Made by a program: the position numbers and the translations under genes
Notes under the pieces: generated by a model
Told to the model about the DNA's origin: nothing
The model's input: only the letters and a program-made list of their open reading frames with translations
Database searches by the model: none
Source of the DNA: Ephydatia muelleri
Lineage: Eukaryota; Porifera; Demospongiae; Spongillida; Spongillidae
Length of the DNA stretch: 64,000 bases
Direction of reading: 5' to 3'
Assembly: GCA_013339895.1 (NCBI GenBank)
Contig: JABACO010000014.1
Span: 3,841,163-3,905,162 of the forward strand
Shown: one piece after another, positions 1 to 10,479 of the stretch
Position numbering within the stretch: the first letter of the stretch is position 1
Layout: each line of letters opens with the position of its first letter

Positions 1-265
1 GCCGAACTAGTGAATTGGTTGCGTCGGAGTCTGACGAGCCGGAGATCACTATGCCGCACGGTACTTCAACAGAACCTGCATGGGAATTTGGATGATCCAG
101 ATCCGGAGGTGTTAAGTATTCGATAAGACAGGCAGAGGAGCAATTGTCACTCGACATCGGCGATCTGGTTTCTGCTTGCACCATGCACGGAGGCCAATCT
201 TTCTCAGAAAGTCCAAGCACTGTCAGTTTGCGTACCGGCGTCAACATTCTAAGCCGGATCTACAG

Positions 266-579
266 TTCAAATTCTCGAAAACATTCATTGGAGGATGCAA
301 TCGTAGTTTTAACCATGACTGGCTGGACCAGCATATAAGTGGCGTGCTACAGCGCAAAGTTGAATGGTGCTTTCTGCATGCCATGTTTGCTTTTCAATAG
401 TATGTCGGACTCTACTGGCAAGGTTTCTGGTGCACTTGTCACCAAGCCATTTCAGACATGGCAGAAGAAATCAGCCAAATTTGTTAACCATGAGAAGACC
501 AGCTACCCACCAGTGCTCTCTTCAATTGGCAGAGGAGCTAGTGCATTCTGTGGAACATCCAGACAAACCTTCCAGAATT
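266..579 (+). pseudogene. hAT-like transposase fragment, TTF-type zinc finger region
   Basis: Three consecutive reading frames together give the pattern of the TTF-type zinc finger that opens many hAT and ZMYM1-like transposases. The first frame reads NRSFNHDWLDQH (about 298-335). The second reads KLNGAFCMPCLLF and then KPFQTWQKKSAKFVNHEKTSY (339-507). The third reads HQCSLQLAEELVHSVEHPDK up to 579. The C-x2-C pair, the W..K..F..H segment and the HH-like end are the parts I recognise. Frame changes near 335 and 507 show it is broken. The frame is then cut at 579 by the CACTA-like element, and the pre-insertion sequence resumes at 5280-5283. The family assignment rests on remembered motifs. 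The direct observation is a Cys/His-rich conserved-looking block interrupted by indels and an insertion. Bases 1-265 hold nothing I recognise. Confidence 0.5.
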
Positions 580-596
580 CACAGGGAAAAAGTTGA

Positions 597-830
597 AAAT
601 ACAATGGTTATTTTACCATGTTTTACCATTCTCTACAACATAGAACAACCATGGTTTTTTGAAATACATCGTTGCTGCTATACGTTGTTGTAAAAATTAC
701 AACAAATTACAACATTCGAGTGATGTACCATGACAAAACGTTGTAAGCTATTGCAATTGGGCAAACTAACGTAGTGAAAACATTGCGTAATTACAAATAC
801 AAGGGTTTACAATGGTTACAAATTATTGAT
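597..830. repeat. Left subterminal repeat array of element A
   Basis: About 230 bp rich in TTGTAA/TTACAA, ACAATGG and ACATTG-type motifs in both orientations. The same vocabulary fills the right subterminal region of the same element. In plant CACTA elements such arrays bind the accessory protein TnpA; here a binding role is inference. Confidence 0.6.
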
Positions 831-1378
831 CACGTGACTCCTTACTTAAAGAAATCTGCTTTTTGTGACGTAACACTGGTCTTTGTGTGAGCTCCTCAGG
901 AGGACAGAAATTTGAGTATCTCTTGTCTTTTGAACAACATGCTACTCAGCTTGTGCGTTAATCTTTCATTCTCGCATCAATTGTAAATGGGGTTTGGGAG
1001 GAGCGGTGTTTGAAGAAGTGCGTGCGTGTACTCAGTATGCTGGGCGGCGTTAGATAAGTGCGATTGTGTGTGCATGTGCGTTTCTATTCTAGACCACTTT
1101 CATCTTGTTTAGTGCGCACCGCTTTCGGTATTTACATATATAGGTGCGTGACGGCATGTGTTGGCCTACAAGTGTGCATTCTAATACATTCTTGTCTTGC
1201 TTCCCTTCATGCCCTCAGTAAGTGCGCAACAGTGCTGGCCTTCTACTAATCTGAATCAATGCCAATACACCTGTGTATGTGACGGTGGTCCGACATAGGG
1301 TGAGTCAACTGTTCACTCTTCTATGTGTTTACATGTACAGTAATGTAATCAGAACATTCCCTGGTATAGGTGTGTATT
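831..1378. other. No recognisable feature (interior of element A)
   Basis: This stretch lies between the left subterminal array and the 151-bp satellite. It has short open frames only, some TG-rich patches, and no protein motif or repeat that I recognise. Confidence 0.5.
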
Positions 1379-2862
1379 GTATGTCAGCTAGTGTTGCCCT
1401 TCTGACAGAGCTGTCTCTGTGATGGGGAGGGAGTGTGATCTTGTTGTGACACTTTGGGTGTCTTTCCTCTTGTGCCTGTGTAGCGTTCTGTATGTGTATG
1501 TGGTGATTAATTAGAATATCAAGCCAACCGTATGTCGGCTAGTGTTGCCCTTCTGACAGAGCTGTCTCTGTGATGGGCAGGGAGTGTGATCTTGTTGTGA
1601 CACTTTGATATTCTAATTAATCACCACATACGCATACAGATTGCTACACAGGCACAAGAGGAAAGACACCCAAAGTGTCACAACAAGATCACACTCCCTG
1701 CCCATCACAGAGACAGCTCTGTCAGAAGGGCAACACTAGCCGACATACAGTTGGCTTGATATTCTAATTAATCACCACATACACATACAGAACGCTACAC
1801 AGGCACAAGAGGAAAGACACCCAAAGTGTCACAACAAGATCACACTCCCTGCCCATCACAGAGACAGCTCTGTCAGAAGGGCAACACTAGCCGACATACA
1901 GTTGGCTTGATATTCTAATTAATCACCACATACACATACAGAACGCTACACAGGCACAAGAGGAAAGACACCCAAAGTGTCACAACAAGATCACACTCCC
2001 TGCCCATCACAGAGACAGCTCTGTCAGAAGGGCAACACTAGCCGACATACGGTTGGCTTAAGCCAACCGTATGTCGGCTAGTGTTGCCCTTCTGACAGAG
2101 CTGTCTCTGTGAGTGTGATCTTGTTGTGACACTTTGGGTGTCTTTCCTCTTGTGCCTGTGTAGCGTTCTGTATGTGTATGTGGTGATTAATTAGAATATC
2201 AAGCCAACCGTATGTCGGCTAGTGTTGCCCTTCTGACAGAGCTGTCTCTGTGATGGGCAGGGAGTGTGATCTTGTTGTGACACTTTGGGTGTCTTTCCTC
2301 TTGTGCCTGTGTAGCGTTCTGTATGTGTATGTGGTGATTAATTAGAATATCAAGCCAACTGTATGTCGGCTAGTGTTGCCTTTCTGACAGAGCTGTCTCT
2401 GTGATGGGCAGGGAGTGTGATCTTGTTGTGACACTTTGGGTGTCTTTCCTCTTGTGCCTGTGTAGCGTTCTGTATGTGTATGTGGTGATTAATTAGAATA
2501 TCAAGTCAGCTGCATGTCGGCTAGTGTTGCCCTTTTGACAGAGCTGTCTCTGTGATGGGCAGGGAGTGTGATCTTGTTGTGACGCTTTCGGTGTCTTTCC
2601 TTTTGTGCCTGTGTAGAATTCTGTATGTGTAAGTGGTGATTAATTAGAATATCAAGTCAGCTGCATGTCGGCTAGTGTTGCCCTTCTGACAGAGCTGTCT
2701 CTGTGATGGGCAGGGAGTGTGATCTTGTTGTGACGCTTTGGGTGTCTTTCTTTTTGTGCCTGTGTAGCATTCTGTATGTGTAAGTGGTGATTAATTAGAA
2801 TATCAAGTCAGCTGCATGTCGGCTAGTGTTGCCCTTCTGGGCAGGGAGTGTGTTCTTGTTGC
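1379..2862. repeat. 151-bp satellite, about 10 units in forward-inverted-forward order
   Basis: The unit starts GTATGTCGGCTAGTGTTGCC and ends GATTAATTAGAATATCAAGC. Forward copies start at 1379, 1530, 2069, 2210, 2361, 2512, 2663 and 2814, mostly 151 bp apart. Between about 1607 and 2060 there are three inverted copies, with starts at 1607, 1758 and 1909. The second forward unit is cut short where the inverted block begins. The inverted block meets the next forward block at a perfect 20-bp palindrome, CGGTTGGCTTAAGCCAACCG, at 2050-2069. The unit starting at 2069 lacks about 11 bp in its middle. Copies at the 3' side have drifted more (GCATGTCGG starts). The array sits where the body of the Tnp2 gene would be expected. 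Confidence 0.93.
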
Positions 2863-2864
2863 AA

Positions 2865-3389
2865 AGTAGTTACCATTGAAGAAGTGTGCATATGCATTGT
2901 TAACTGGTCCATACACAAGAAGGGCTGTAATCTGCGCTATCCATTCAGTACCTTCAGACTGGTGGTCTTGCACTGCCACATACTCACCTACTCTGTACAT
3001 AGTAGCTATGCCATTAACTGTTGATTTATACCACCTTTTTGAAGGCACGTGCCACATTATGCATGTCCACGATCTGGTTTGAGTGCATATGGGGTAAGGG
3101 AGTCTTCAAAACTAGTGTGCTGTGTTTCGTATTCATCAGGATGGCCATTATCGATTGTCATACCTTCTTCCTCCACAGGATGGCTGTCATTGACTGTTGT
3201 CATACCTCCCTCAACAGAACCTTCAACCTCCGCAAGACGCCTATCACTTTCCTCTAGAACTGATGGACTGCACTTGTATCGGAGAGCATGACTTACAGCT
3301 GTTCTTTTGTCACGCTGTTGGCCGTTACAAAGGGGGCAAGGACATGGAACCTGCTTCGTTCGTTTGGATTGAATTAATGCTGCGCACAT
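2865..3389 (-). pseudogene. Truncated Tnp2-like transposase gene of element A (N-terminal finger plus C-terminal remnant)
   Basis: Reading leftwards from an ATG at 3389, the first about 110 codons hold PCPCPLCNGQQRDKR followed by SHALRYKC. This is a Cys/His-rich opening like those of Tnp2-type transposases in this window (compare CNCARCKTVKTKC at 38.8 kb). An acidic stretch with DSHPVEEEGM and DNGHPDEYE follows. A second frame, about 3057-2865, reads YRVGEYVAVQDHQSEGTEW and ITALLVYGPVNNAY, resembling a C-terminal module of such transposases. The catalytic middle is absent, and the coding trace stops where the 151-bp satellite begins. I infer an internal deletion with satellite in its place. 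The gene is divergent from the plus-strand gene at 3549; the two start codons lie about 160 bp apart. Confidence 0.5.
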
Positions 3390-3548
3390 TTATCTATATG
3401 GTGCATAACGTGATATAGTCGGACAGGCAAATTTGTTTGTGTAAGTGCTTATCTTATTGCTTCGCACGTGATGAATGCGCGCGGTTTTGAATGAATAATT
3501 TAGCCGTCAACCGCTGGTAAGGTCATTCATTGTATGTAGCAGATGTAG

Positions 3549-4732
3549 ATGGCCGGAGCAGACTATATAGTTGTTACAGTTGAGGGTGTAGAACAACTAG
3601 AGTTAGAAGGGCGCTTTACTCCTCTCTCGACTCGTTAATCGGAGTGCCCACCTCTGGTTTGCGGTACAATTCGCGGTATCGTGGTGTGCGCGTGGAGAAC
3701 GGCCAATTGATGAGGCTATACGACGGTTGGCAGTCGGAAGGAAGAGTGTATATAGTGAAGGCAAACCAGCAAGTTTCTGCAGAGCCGCAAATGAAGTCAA
3801 CAACTTGAAGCGTCCTCTAAAATCGGTACTGATGTAATCAATGTAACGGATATCTAATGAATGAACCATGCCACACACGCACACACACACACAAAACGTT
3901 TTTTTTACTGTGCCACAGGGCAGTCACGAGTTACCAACTATTGAGGATTTCGAAACGGTTTGCAAATAGCTATATGGTGCTGCTTGCGTTTCATTGCTGT
4001 TGCTTTCTTTATCATAGGTTCCATCCCCACCAAGCAGTCACGTCACTCCAGAAGCTGCCAAAAGGTTTATTTATTTTTTAATTGCAGGTTCACAACTGTT
4101 GTGCGTGTGCTAGAAAATCTCTGTGTTGCAAAAACACATGCACGCGTGCAGTATACCTCTACCTCTGTGACTGATTTGCCTTGCAGTACATCACATTCAA
4201 GTCAGCCAGCAACAACAAAGCAGGTATCTACACCATCCAGATCGCAGATGGAGCTACCATTGAGAGCAGGTACAACTAGGCGCACTGCTCTGTCAGGATC
4301 GGAGGTATGCACTTTGCATGCATGTAAGAAATTATCATTCTAATTAATACACAACATTTAGTCAACAGCTAAACAGTGTCTTGTGAGCAAATTCATATGA
4401 TGCAGTTCAATCACCTCAATTACTCATTAGGGTTTGGAATTGAGTGGTGCAGATTGTGGTGATGAAAGGTCTGACTATGAGCTACAGAGAGCTAGGTCGA
4501 TCAGGCTCAACAAAGAATTTCTACATAGCCAACAAATGGTATGTTCAGGTTACAAAATATCCAGTTTTACTTTCAATTCTAATAGATCGCAAATGTCGTG
4601 GATGAAGCTGATGCTGTTCTGGTTACCAAAAAGTGGTGGAGTAGGAGTCATGCTACAAAGCCAAGCCTTAATTCAGTGGTATCAGCAATTGATGATGCTG
4701 GCTTCCAAGGCCAAAGAAGAACTGTACGTTGA
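3549..4732 (+). CDS. Accessory gene of element A, spliced, unknown protein
   Basis: I do not recognise this protein. The chain is: exon 3549-3772 (MAGADYIVVTVEGVEQLELE, then YRGVRVENGQLMRLYDGW and GRVYIVKANQQ; one base appears missing near 3610); 3919-3957 (SHELPTIEDFET); 4018-4064 (VPSPPSSHVTPEAAK); 4187-4304 (Ser/Thr/Pro-rich, ending TALSGSE); 4431-4538 (GLELSGADCGDE, then ELQRARSIRLNKEFLHSQQM); 4586-4732 (IANVVDEADAVLVTKKWWSR to a TGA). Intron ends are AG/GT-like and the reading phase is kept across the last five exons (0, 0, 2, 0, 0), which is hard to get by chance. The first exon looks like a small compact beta-rich domain, the middle is a disordered linker, and the ELQRARSIRLNKEFL segment is helical. 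The gene lies divergent from the Tnp2 remnant inside the same transposon, so a transposon accessory role is inferred. Confidence 0.55.
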
Positions 4733-4984
4733 GAGAAATGATGGCACATGTTGGAAACCGGCTAGTGGAAGAAAAAAGGGTTACCCTTAACAGAGCTGCT
4801 GGGCTATCAAAAGAAGACACTATACTGTAGTGCGTGTATTGCTGCTATATGGTTCGTAATTGAACGTTTTGGGAAACAAATTTTTTTTGTGCACAATATT
4901 TGCATGCGGGTCTGGGTACGAGACGACAGGAAAGGCCTGGCACTGCTGGTCTGGGTACGAGACGACAGGAAAGGCCTGGCACGA

Positions 4985-5270
4985 GGCGTAGTACAACGTT
5001 GTTAAACGTTGTACAAACGTTGTAAAACGTGAATGCAATGATTGTATTCTATTGCCATTCATGCCGCGTGTAACGTTGAAATTTGATGTATTCTTACTGT
5101 AAATACGTTGTAATTCATAGTAAAATTTACAACCATTGTGAAAAATACAACCGTAGTAAAAGCACAATTTTGTTGTATTTCAAATAACGCATATACAATG
5201 TTTTACCACACGATACACACTGCATTACAACAAAAATACATTACATTTCTACCATCGTAAAATCATTTTT
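4985..5270. repeat. Right subterminal repeat array of element A
   Basis: Dense repeats of ACGTTGTA, TTGTAAAA, TTACAAC and close variants in both orientations run up to the terminal T-run. They match the motif set at 597-830. Just upstream, at 4908-4984, a 43-bp stretch with GGTCTGGGTACGAGACGAC is tandemly duplicated. Confidence 0.65.
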
Positions 5271-5282
5271 TTCCCTGTGATT

Positions 5283-5770
5283 GTTCAACTCTAATTGTTG
5301 CTCCTTCGTCAACCATCTATGCCACTTCACCACTACCAGTAGATAACGATAACCTCACCGATGGCGATGCCAATCTGAGCCGTGCTACGCCTCGCAGCAT
5401 GTCGGGCTATTAATACCGATGATCATGCAGACTTCTCCACTTTTATGCGCTTATATATATGTATACGTGCATGTTTTGACAATCTATTTGTTCACAAAGT
5501 TCAAACATAACCCAAGATTGGTACACAATGTGTCCAGTCTGATACTCAATCATTCTGGTCACGCTGTCGGTGGCATGTGCCAGAATATATTCACATTGTG
5601 GCACAGACAGTCAAAATAATCTGAACCACATTGCCTCTTGCTATCATACCTGATACAGGCATAATAACGCATTTGATACAGAATACTGGGAATATAATAT
5701 CGAGAATATCATATCTGGTACAGTTCGTACCACTTTGGCTGTGTATACAGTCATGCGTCCATGTAGGTAA
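5283..5770. other. No recognisable feature (right flank of element A)
   Basis: The sequence continues the interrupted hAT-like relic for an unknown distance, then becomes AT-rich and non-coding. The longest frames (under 75 codons) show no motif I recognise. Confidence 0.4.
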
Positions 5771-5779
5771 TGTATATCC

Positions 5780-6005
5780 CTCCTCCCCCCACATTTAAAG
5801 GAGGAGATGGCGCGTAAATAGACACGCACGCCGGCGCAAACGCACTGCGTTCACTTCCAACAATCGGGACTATAAAATAAAAAAGAGCTCGCGATGCAAA
5901 GTTTCACGTGAGCTGAATGGGCTTGTTGTAACCATACGTTGTGACCTCGACGCAACCCTGCGTGATCCATAGCCAATATATGTTGTAACCCCGACATAAA
6001 CTCGT
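5780..6005. repeat. Dispersed repeat, two modules shared with 34.6 kb and 42.9 kb
   Basis: Bases about 5790-5870 (GGCGCGTAAATAGACACGC onward) recur inverted at about 42,930-43,015. Bases about 5880-6005 (GAGCTCGCGATGCAAAGT through GTTGTAACCCCGACATAAAC) recur inverted at about 34,588-34,712. So two neighbouring modules of one repeat are found separately elsewhere. No TIR or duplication was identified. Confidence 0.6.
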
Positions 6006-6715
6006 GCTTATTCAGTTACATAAATTTACTCTGTCAATGGGTCATTTACCCCCCCCCCCCCCCCCTCACTGAAGACAGACAGTAGAACAAGGGTTTATGT
6101 ATGGTATCATTCTTTTTACTGTACTAGCATAACATAGTGCTAATAGACTAATGGGCATGGGCTACGGTGCAAATCATGTGCGCGCGTTGGAACGTGGAGA
6201 TGTCAAATGCCCCATCCAAAATCATGGTACGGTAAACGTACAAATACCCCACTCATATGCCTTTTAATGTGTCAGATTGATGTGAAGAGCTCTTGTGAAT
6301 CTCTCCCTCCTCAATTTGTTCATGAAATCAGCAACATTATTATTGAGAGCCAAAGGGCAAAAGGATTTAGCAATCTATACATCCTTTAGCCAAGATGATC
6401 CTGTTGCTGCTAAATCTACTCCCAATACATCTACTACACCTGTAGCTGGTAAACACTTGCCAGGTTAACGCGCTGTAGTGCAGCATTAATATGGTGACCG
6501 CCGAACTCCATGCAGCCTTCCCCTCGTTTCACGCTTACTGCGTGTTACCAGGGTCGACGAAAAGGACATCACATTGTGAAAATGAAATGCTGCTAGAGAC
6601 TGCCGGTAGGTGGCCTGGGTAGTGATGATGATTACGTTAACTGTGTACCGGTACTACCATCCTTATATCGGGTATGTACATGTATAGGTGTTTACGCTGG
6701 AGACGATGAACCCAC
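6006..6715. other. Mostly non-coding; 17-C run; possible short exon
   Basis: There is a C homopolymer at 6049-6065. A plus-strand frame at about 6290-6468 reads NLFMKSATLLLRAKG, then SFSQDDPVAAKSTPNTS, and ends at a TAA. It could be the last exon of an accessory gene belonging to the transposon end at 6874. Evidence for coding is weak. Confidence 0.3.
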
Positions 6716-6874
6716 AGATAAAGAAACGCGTGGAATTACTTTGGAATCATTACGTGATTGAACAGTAAACATCACACGCGTTTGATTTTATTGTTCAATC
6801 ACACAATGATTTTACAGACGATTTAAAATCCTTTATAATATCAAAACTTTGATTCGACCCATTTTTTTCCTGTG
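6716..6874. mobile_element. Solo right end of a CACTA-like element
   Basis: The sequence ends CATTTTTTTCCTGTG at 6874. This matches the right terminus of element D (42,509) almost exactly. It is preceded by the same kind of TGATT/AATCA subterminal repeats (6740-6855). No CACAGG left end was found upstream in the window, so it looks like a truncated copy. Confidence 0.55.
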
Positions 6875-7293
6875 ACCCGATGAAGAAACGCTTTTTGTGG
6901 TTGAGAAGAAAGCGTTCAAGTCTGTGTCAGGGTCTCATCTAGCTATGCAGCTGCCCATCTATGCTTGGTTCGTGGACATTATTGTCTTCTTTCGTCACAC
7001 AAACTTTTGATTTGCAAGGTAATGACCTGCCAAGACTTAGGAACTAGCCCGCACACGAGACTCCTTACAACATGGGCACACAAAACGGACCCTCGCTACA
7101 TGACCCTTCTAAAATGAATTGAACTTGTATGAACATTGGGCATGCATAGAGATATGATAAGCTTAGATTGCAAATCTAGTTTTGCCTGTTTTTTTTGTTC
7201 TGTCCTATATAAGGTTGTGTATTGCTCTGTTGAGATGTATTGCTGTGCTGCAAAATATTAGTCAATTTACACTGGCATAGTTGCATGATCCGA

Positions 7294-7557
7294 ATGACTA
7301 CGAGACCACTAGTGCTACCCGAAAAATTCTTTAGAGTAGGCTGCTAGTCCAACTGGATAGAACACTTCGAAAGCGTGTACGTGGTTACTGTGAATGACTG
7401 GGATGATGCTGCTAAACTGCCATGGATTCATACACGGCGCAGATGGTTCGCCTCTAGAGTTCTTGGAGCTGCTTATATCAGAACATCCCAGGCAAGAATA
7501 TTTGCTCTGTTGCCTCCATATCCCTCATCAATGGCAATTCCATATAAAAAGTGCTGA
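7294..7557 (+). pseudogene. Gypsy-like gag N-terminus relic
   Basis: An ATG at 7294 opens a frame reading MTTRPLVLPEKFF, then WIEHFESVYVV, then DWDDAAKLPWIHTR, ending at 7557. The pattern of LPEKF, a W..W..HFES helix and a WDDAAKL.W...R helix is what I know from Ty3/Gypsy-type capsid N-termini in invertebrates. A TAG at 7345 interrupts the frame between the first and second blocks. After about 7440 the expected capsid sequence is lost. No matching protease or reverse transcriptase is nearby; the integrase relics in the window belong to other copies. Gag function is virion-like particle assembly, which this fragment cannot perform. Confidence 0.45.
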
Positions 7558-7639
7558 ACTGCATCAACTTTCATGAAGAATTTAACAGTAACTGTTTCTA
7601 ATTGATAAATGCATAACTACAGCATACCACTTTGCAGTT

Positions 7640-8456
7640 AATGATGGGCCACTTTCTAAAGAAAGACTTAAGCTCATTAGGATTTATTGAGCTAAACACT
7701 CCATCACGCTTTCCTTGAATGTAAACATCAAAGAAGCCTGACTTCACAAGGTTTTTGCAAATCAGCCACAGATGTTCCTAACAAGTGATGTGCACGTTAG
7801 TAACAGCACATATACACATTCTAACCTCATAATCATGGCAAGATCTTCAAAGGACAAGTGCTGATCCTTGGTGGTGTTCAGCTGATCAATATGTAATGTA
7901 TTCCAATTTTTAACGTTTACCTGTCTATGAATGCTGGAAGTGGTTTCTTCCAAAGCATTAAATTCTTATCATGTTTTTCATAAAAGCACCTTTCAGGTAA
8001 AGGATCAACTGGACTAATTTCCTCAGGAAGTGGTGTGTTGAACTTTGGCAATAAACTTTTGTATTGTATGTCTTCACTGTGTGGATTAAAAAAAAATTAT
8101 TTATATAGTAATTCCTGTAACATAAGCAAGAACATACTACCTGTCTCAGGAGAATTACTGGTGAACTGTTAAAAAAGTTCAAAATCAGTTGCGTTCATGA
8201 CAATTTGTAATAATGCAACCTTTTCAATAGAAGCTTTAACGTCTAGCAGGACTTCTGTGGAACACTGGTTCAGAATGAACTGTTCTGTTTTATCATTGAT
8301 AGTGACCACAAAAGATGGACTGTTGTGTGCATTAGTGCAAGTTAATACATATCTTTTGATTTGCATGTTGTTGATTTGTATCACCTCTCCATCAGCCGTA
8401 ATGCAAGCCATGCAGGAGCGAATTACGATGATACTTCTGGAAAGTGCATAAGATGT
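7640..8456 (-). pseudogene. Unidentified spliced coding remnant
   Basis: I do not recognise the protein. On the minus strand several blocks look coding and are flanked by splice-like sites. About 8456-8172 reads CMACITADGEVIQINNMQIK, then VVTINDKTEQFILNQCSTE and VKASIEKVALLQIVMNATDF. 8076-7921 reads IQYKSLLPKFNTPLPEEISP, then ERCFYEKHDKNLMLWKKPLP, with a GTAAAC donor. 7881-7826 reads LNTTKDQHLSFEDLAMIMR. 7777-about 7640 reads HLWLICKNLVKSGFFDVYIQ, then FSSINPNELKSFFRKWPIIN. The phases across these blocks do not all agree, so either small exons are missing or the gene is broken. Hydrophobic spacing and acidic/basic balance favour real ancestry over chance frames. It could be the accessory gene of a degraded transposon. 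Confidence 0.35.
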
Positions 8457-8459
8457 CTA

Positions 8460-9540
8460 AACGCCTTTGTGTTCACAATGTTGTCAGAAGAGAATGGCTA
8501 TTCTTTGCATAGAATAACATCCTTGTTTGAGGTATAGTTATAGTTCTCATAAAATCAGTATCATTTCTTTAGACCAACAGTATCTTTGAGTATAGCTATA
8601 TTTTAATACCATGCAATATTCCTGGCCACTAGTTCCTTGCTGTAAGTGAGCTTCAGTGTTTTTATTACATCTTTACTGTGTTATCAACTATAGGTAATAG
8701 AAGTACAAAATAGATGTGTGAAACTGTATGATTCTGTTTTTGAATCAATTCAAGGCAATGCTATCACTGTTTTACGGTAATTGGTATTGACATTGGTAAA
8801 TACCATAATGAGGTATATAATGTTGTCAATGATACATGCAGCAACTTCCTGTTGCAAGAGCAATCACAACAAAGATCTTTCAGAACATCTGATGATCCTT
8901 GGGTCTTTTCAAATCACAAGGTAAAAGAAATTTATATTTTCATGTTATGTATTTACATAAGTATTTTTTTTCGAAGAATCCTAGCCTCCCATCTATGACT
9001 GTGGTGTTTTTGTTTGCATGGTAATCATTTATATGTGAATAAGTAGTACAGCCATTTACATTCACCTGCATGTAGTTTGGTGATTGTATAGTAAAGAAGA
9101 GTCCTCTAAATTTTCCACTAAGTACTTTATTTTTTGTGCTGTATGAAGCTAATATGTATTAAATAGACAAAAAGCATTCAGCTATATAGTTTATGATGAA
9201 AGAAACGATTGAAATCATAGCAATGTACATGACATTGCGTGCACTAACTGCTCTGTCTTCAATTTCAAGCATATGGAAAAAGAAGCTGATGATCTAGTGT
9301 GCCATAATGTTAGAAAATAATGAATGTTTCACTGTTATTTACTCTTGGTACTTACATTATCTCCAATACACTCTCCATTCAATAGCTGCTGAAAGTCAGA
9401 TTTCATCACAAAATGCTGTGTTCCTGAGTTTGTCTGCATCATGAGTTCTGGTGATTAGATGTGAATGATTTCTATCATTTCCAATTTTTTAATATGCATA
9501 CAATACAGTCTATTCTCTATTTCCACAGGCAGGTTATACC
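8460..9540. other. AT-rich, no recognisable feature
   Basis: Only short frames are present; no repeats or motifs were recognised on either strand. Confidence 0.5.
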
Positions 9541-9544
9541 GTAC

Positions 9545-10268
9545 TAACACCGCGTCCGCGAGTAAAGAGGGTAAATTTAGGCCGTTTTGGGGGAAAGTAA
9601 AAATAACTAAAAGATCTGCTGATGAGTATTTTTCTTTTCAAATACAGGAATGTGGAAGTACAACTCTTGAGACAACATTGGATGCATTTTGTGAGAGATC
9701 ATTCAACTTGCTGGATGCTACAAATGCGGCGATATAAAAGTGGTCCATGTCAATGAAACCATATTTCATCATAATAGAAAAACGGCAATAATCACATTGT
9801 ATAAGCCAAGTTGAACTTTTAAACATTTCCAATCATATGCAATATATTTTATTTACTGTGTGCATGTGTTATATCGTGTCTATAGAACGCTATATATTAC
9901 CGCATGCGATTTAACTTTGTTGCTTTGCACGCTGCTTTGCGAGTCTGCATGCACATATAATTTTTATTTTCAGGGAAACCAAGAGCTGCATTGATATAGA
10001 TTGCTTATGCATGCTTATGAATTGACAGTAAAGAAGGGAAGGGGTGTTAAATGATAAAAGGATAAGCGTATAGTACCGAACTAGTTTATTAAAAGTGCGT
10101 GCATCAAAACTGTGATAGTTGCTGCTGTTATAAATTATAATGCGAACATAGTGTAAAAGGTTACTCTACTTATTTTACAACTAGTACCTGTTATTCTGTT
10201 GCTAGAGGATCTTTTAGTTTTTTAGTTTCCCCCTATTTCGGACCACTTTACTCGCCGACGCAGTGTTA
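9545..10268. mobile_element. Inverted-repeat element, about 0.72 kb
   Basis: The left end TAACACCGCGTCCGCGAGTA (9545) is matched in inverse at the right end, where TACTCGCCGACGCAGTGTTA ends at 10268. Similarity extends inward over about 70 bp, through GGGGGAAA and AACTAAAAGATC. The interior is AT-rich. No clear target duplication was seen. It is likely a non-autonomous TIR element; the superfamily is not assigned. Confidence 0.6.
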
Positions 10269-10479
10269 ATTCATTTTAGTCAATATGTATTTCAAAGTAA
10301 TCCTTCTTACCATTTTCTGCCTCACAGCTAGTATCACAGATAGTAAATTCCAGTTCTTCAGAAGCTATTTTTGTGCCTGTTCCAAAATGTGAATCTAACA
10401 ATGAATAAAGAAAAACATACAGTATATTACAATCTTATACCTTACCACTTTTCACCTCATTGAAGAAATTGGAACTAGT

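Larger units (their letters stand above)
580..5279. mobile_element. CACTA-like DNA transposon A, 3-bp TSD ATT
   Basis: The left end begins CACAGGGAAAAA at 580 and the right end finishes with its complement, TTTTTCCCTGTG, at 5279. ATT precedes the left end (577-579) and follows the right end (5280-5282), which is the 3-bp target duplication typical of CACTA/EnSpm elements. Both ends are lined with repeated TTGTAA/TTACAA and ACGTTGTA motifs. Inside are a truncated Tnp2-type gene on the minus strand, a 151-bp satellite, and a divergent spliced gene on the plus strand. The insertion splits a hAT-like relic. Removing 580-5282 joins the flanks cleanly. The TIR is short (12 bp exact), as is usual for the class. 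Confidence 0.82.

Noticed and set aside
1379-2862. CRISPR array
   Set aside because: Repeats are contiguous 151-bp units without distinct spacers and the genome is eukaryotic.
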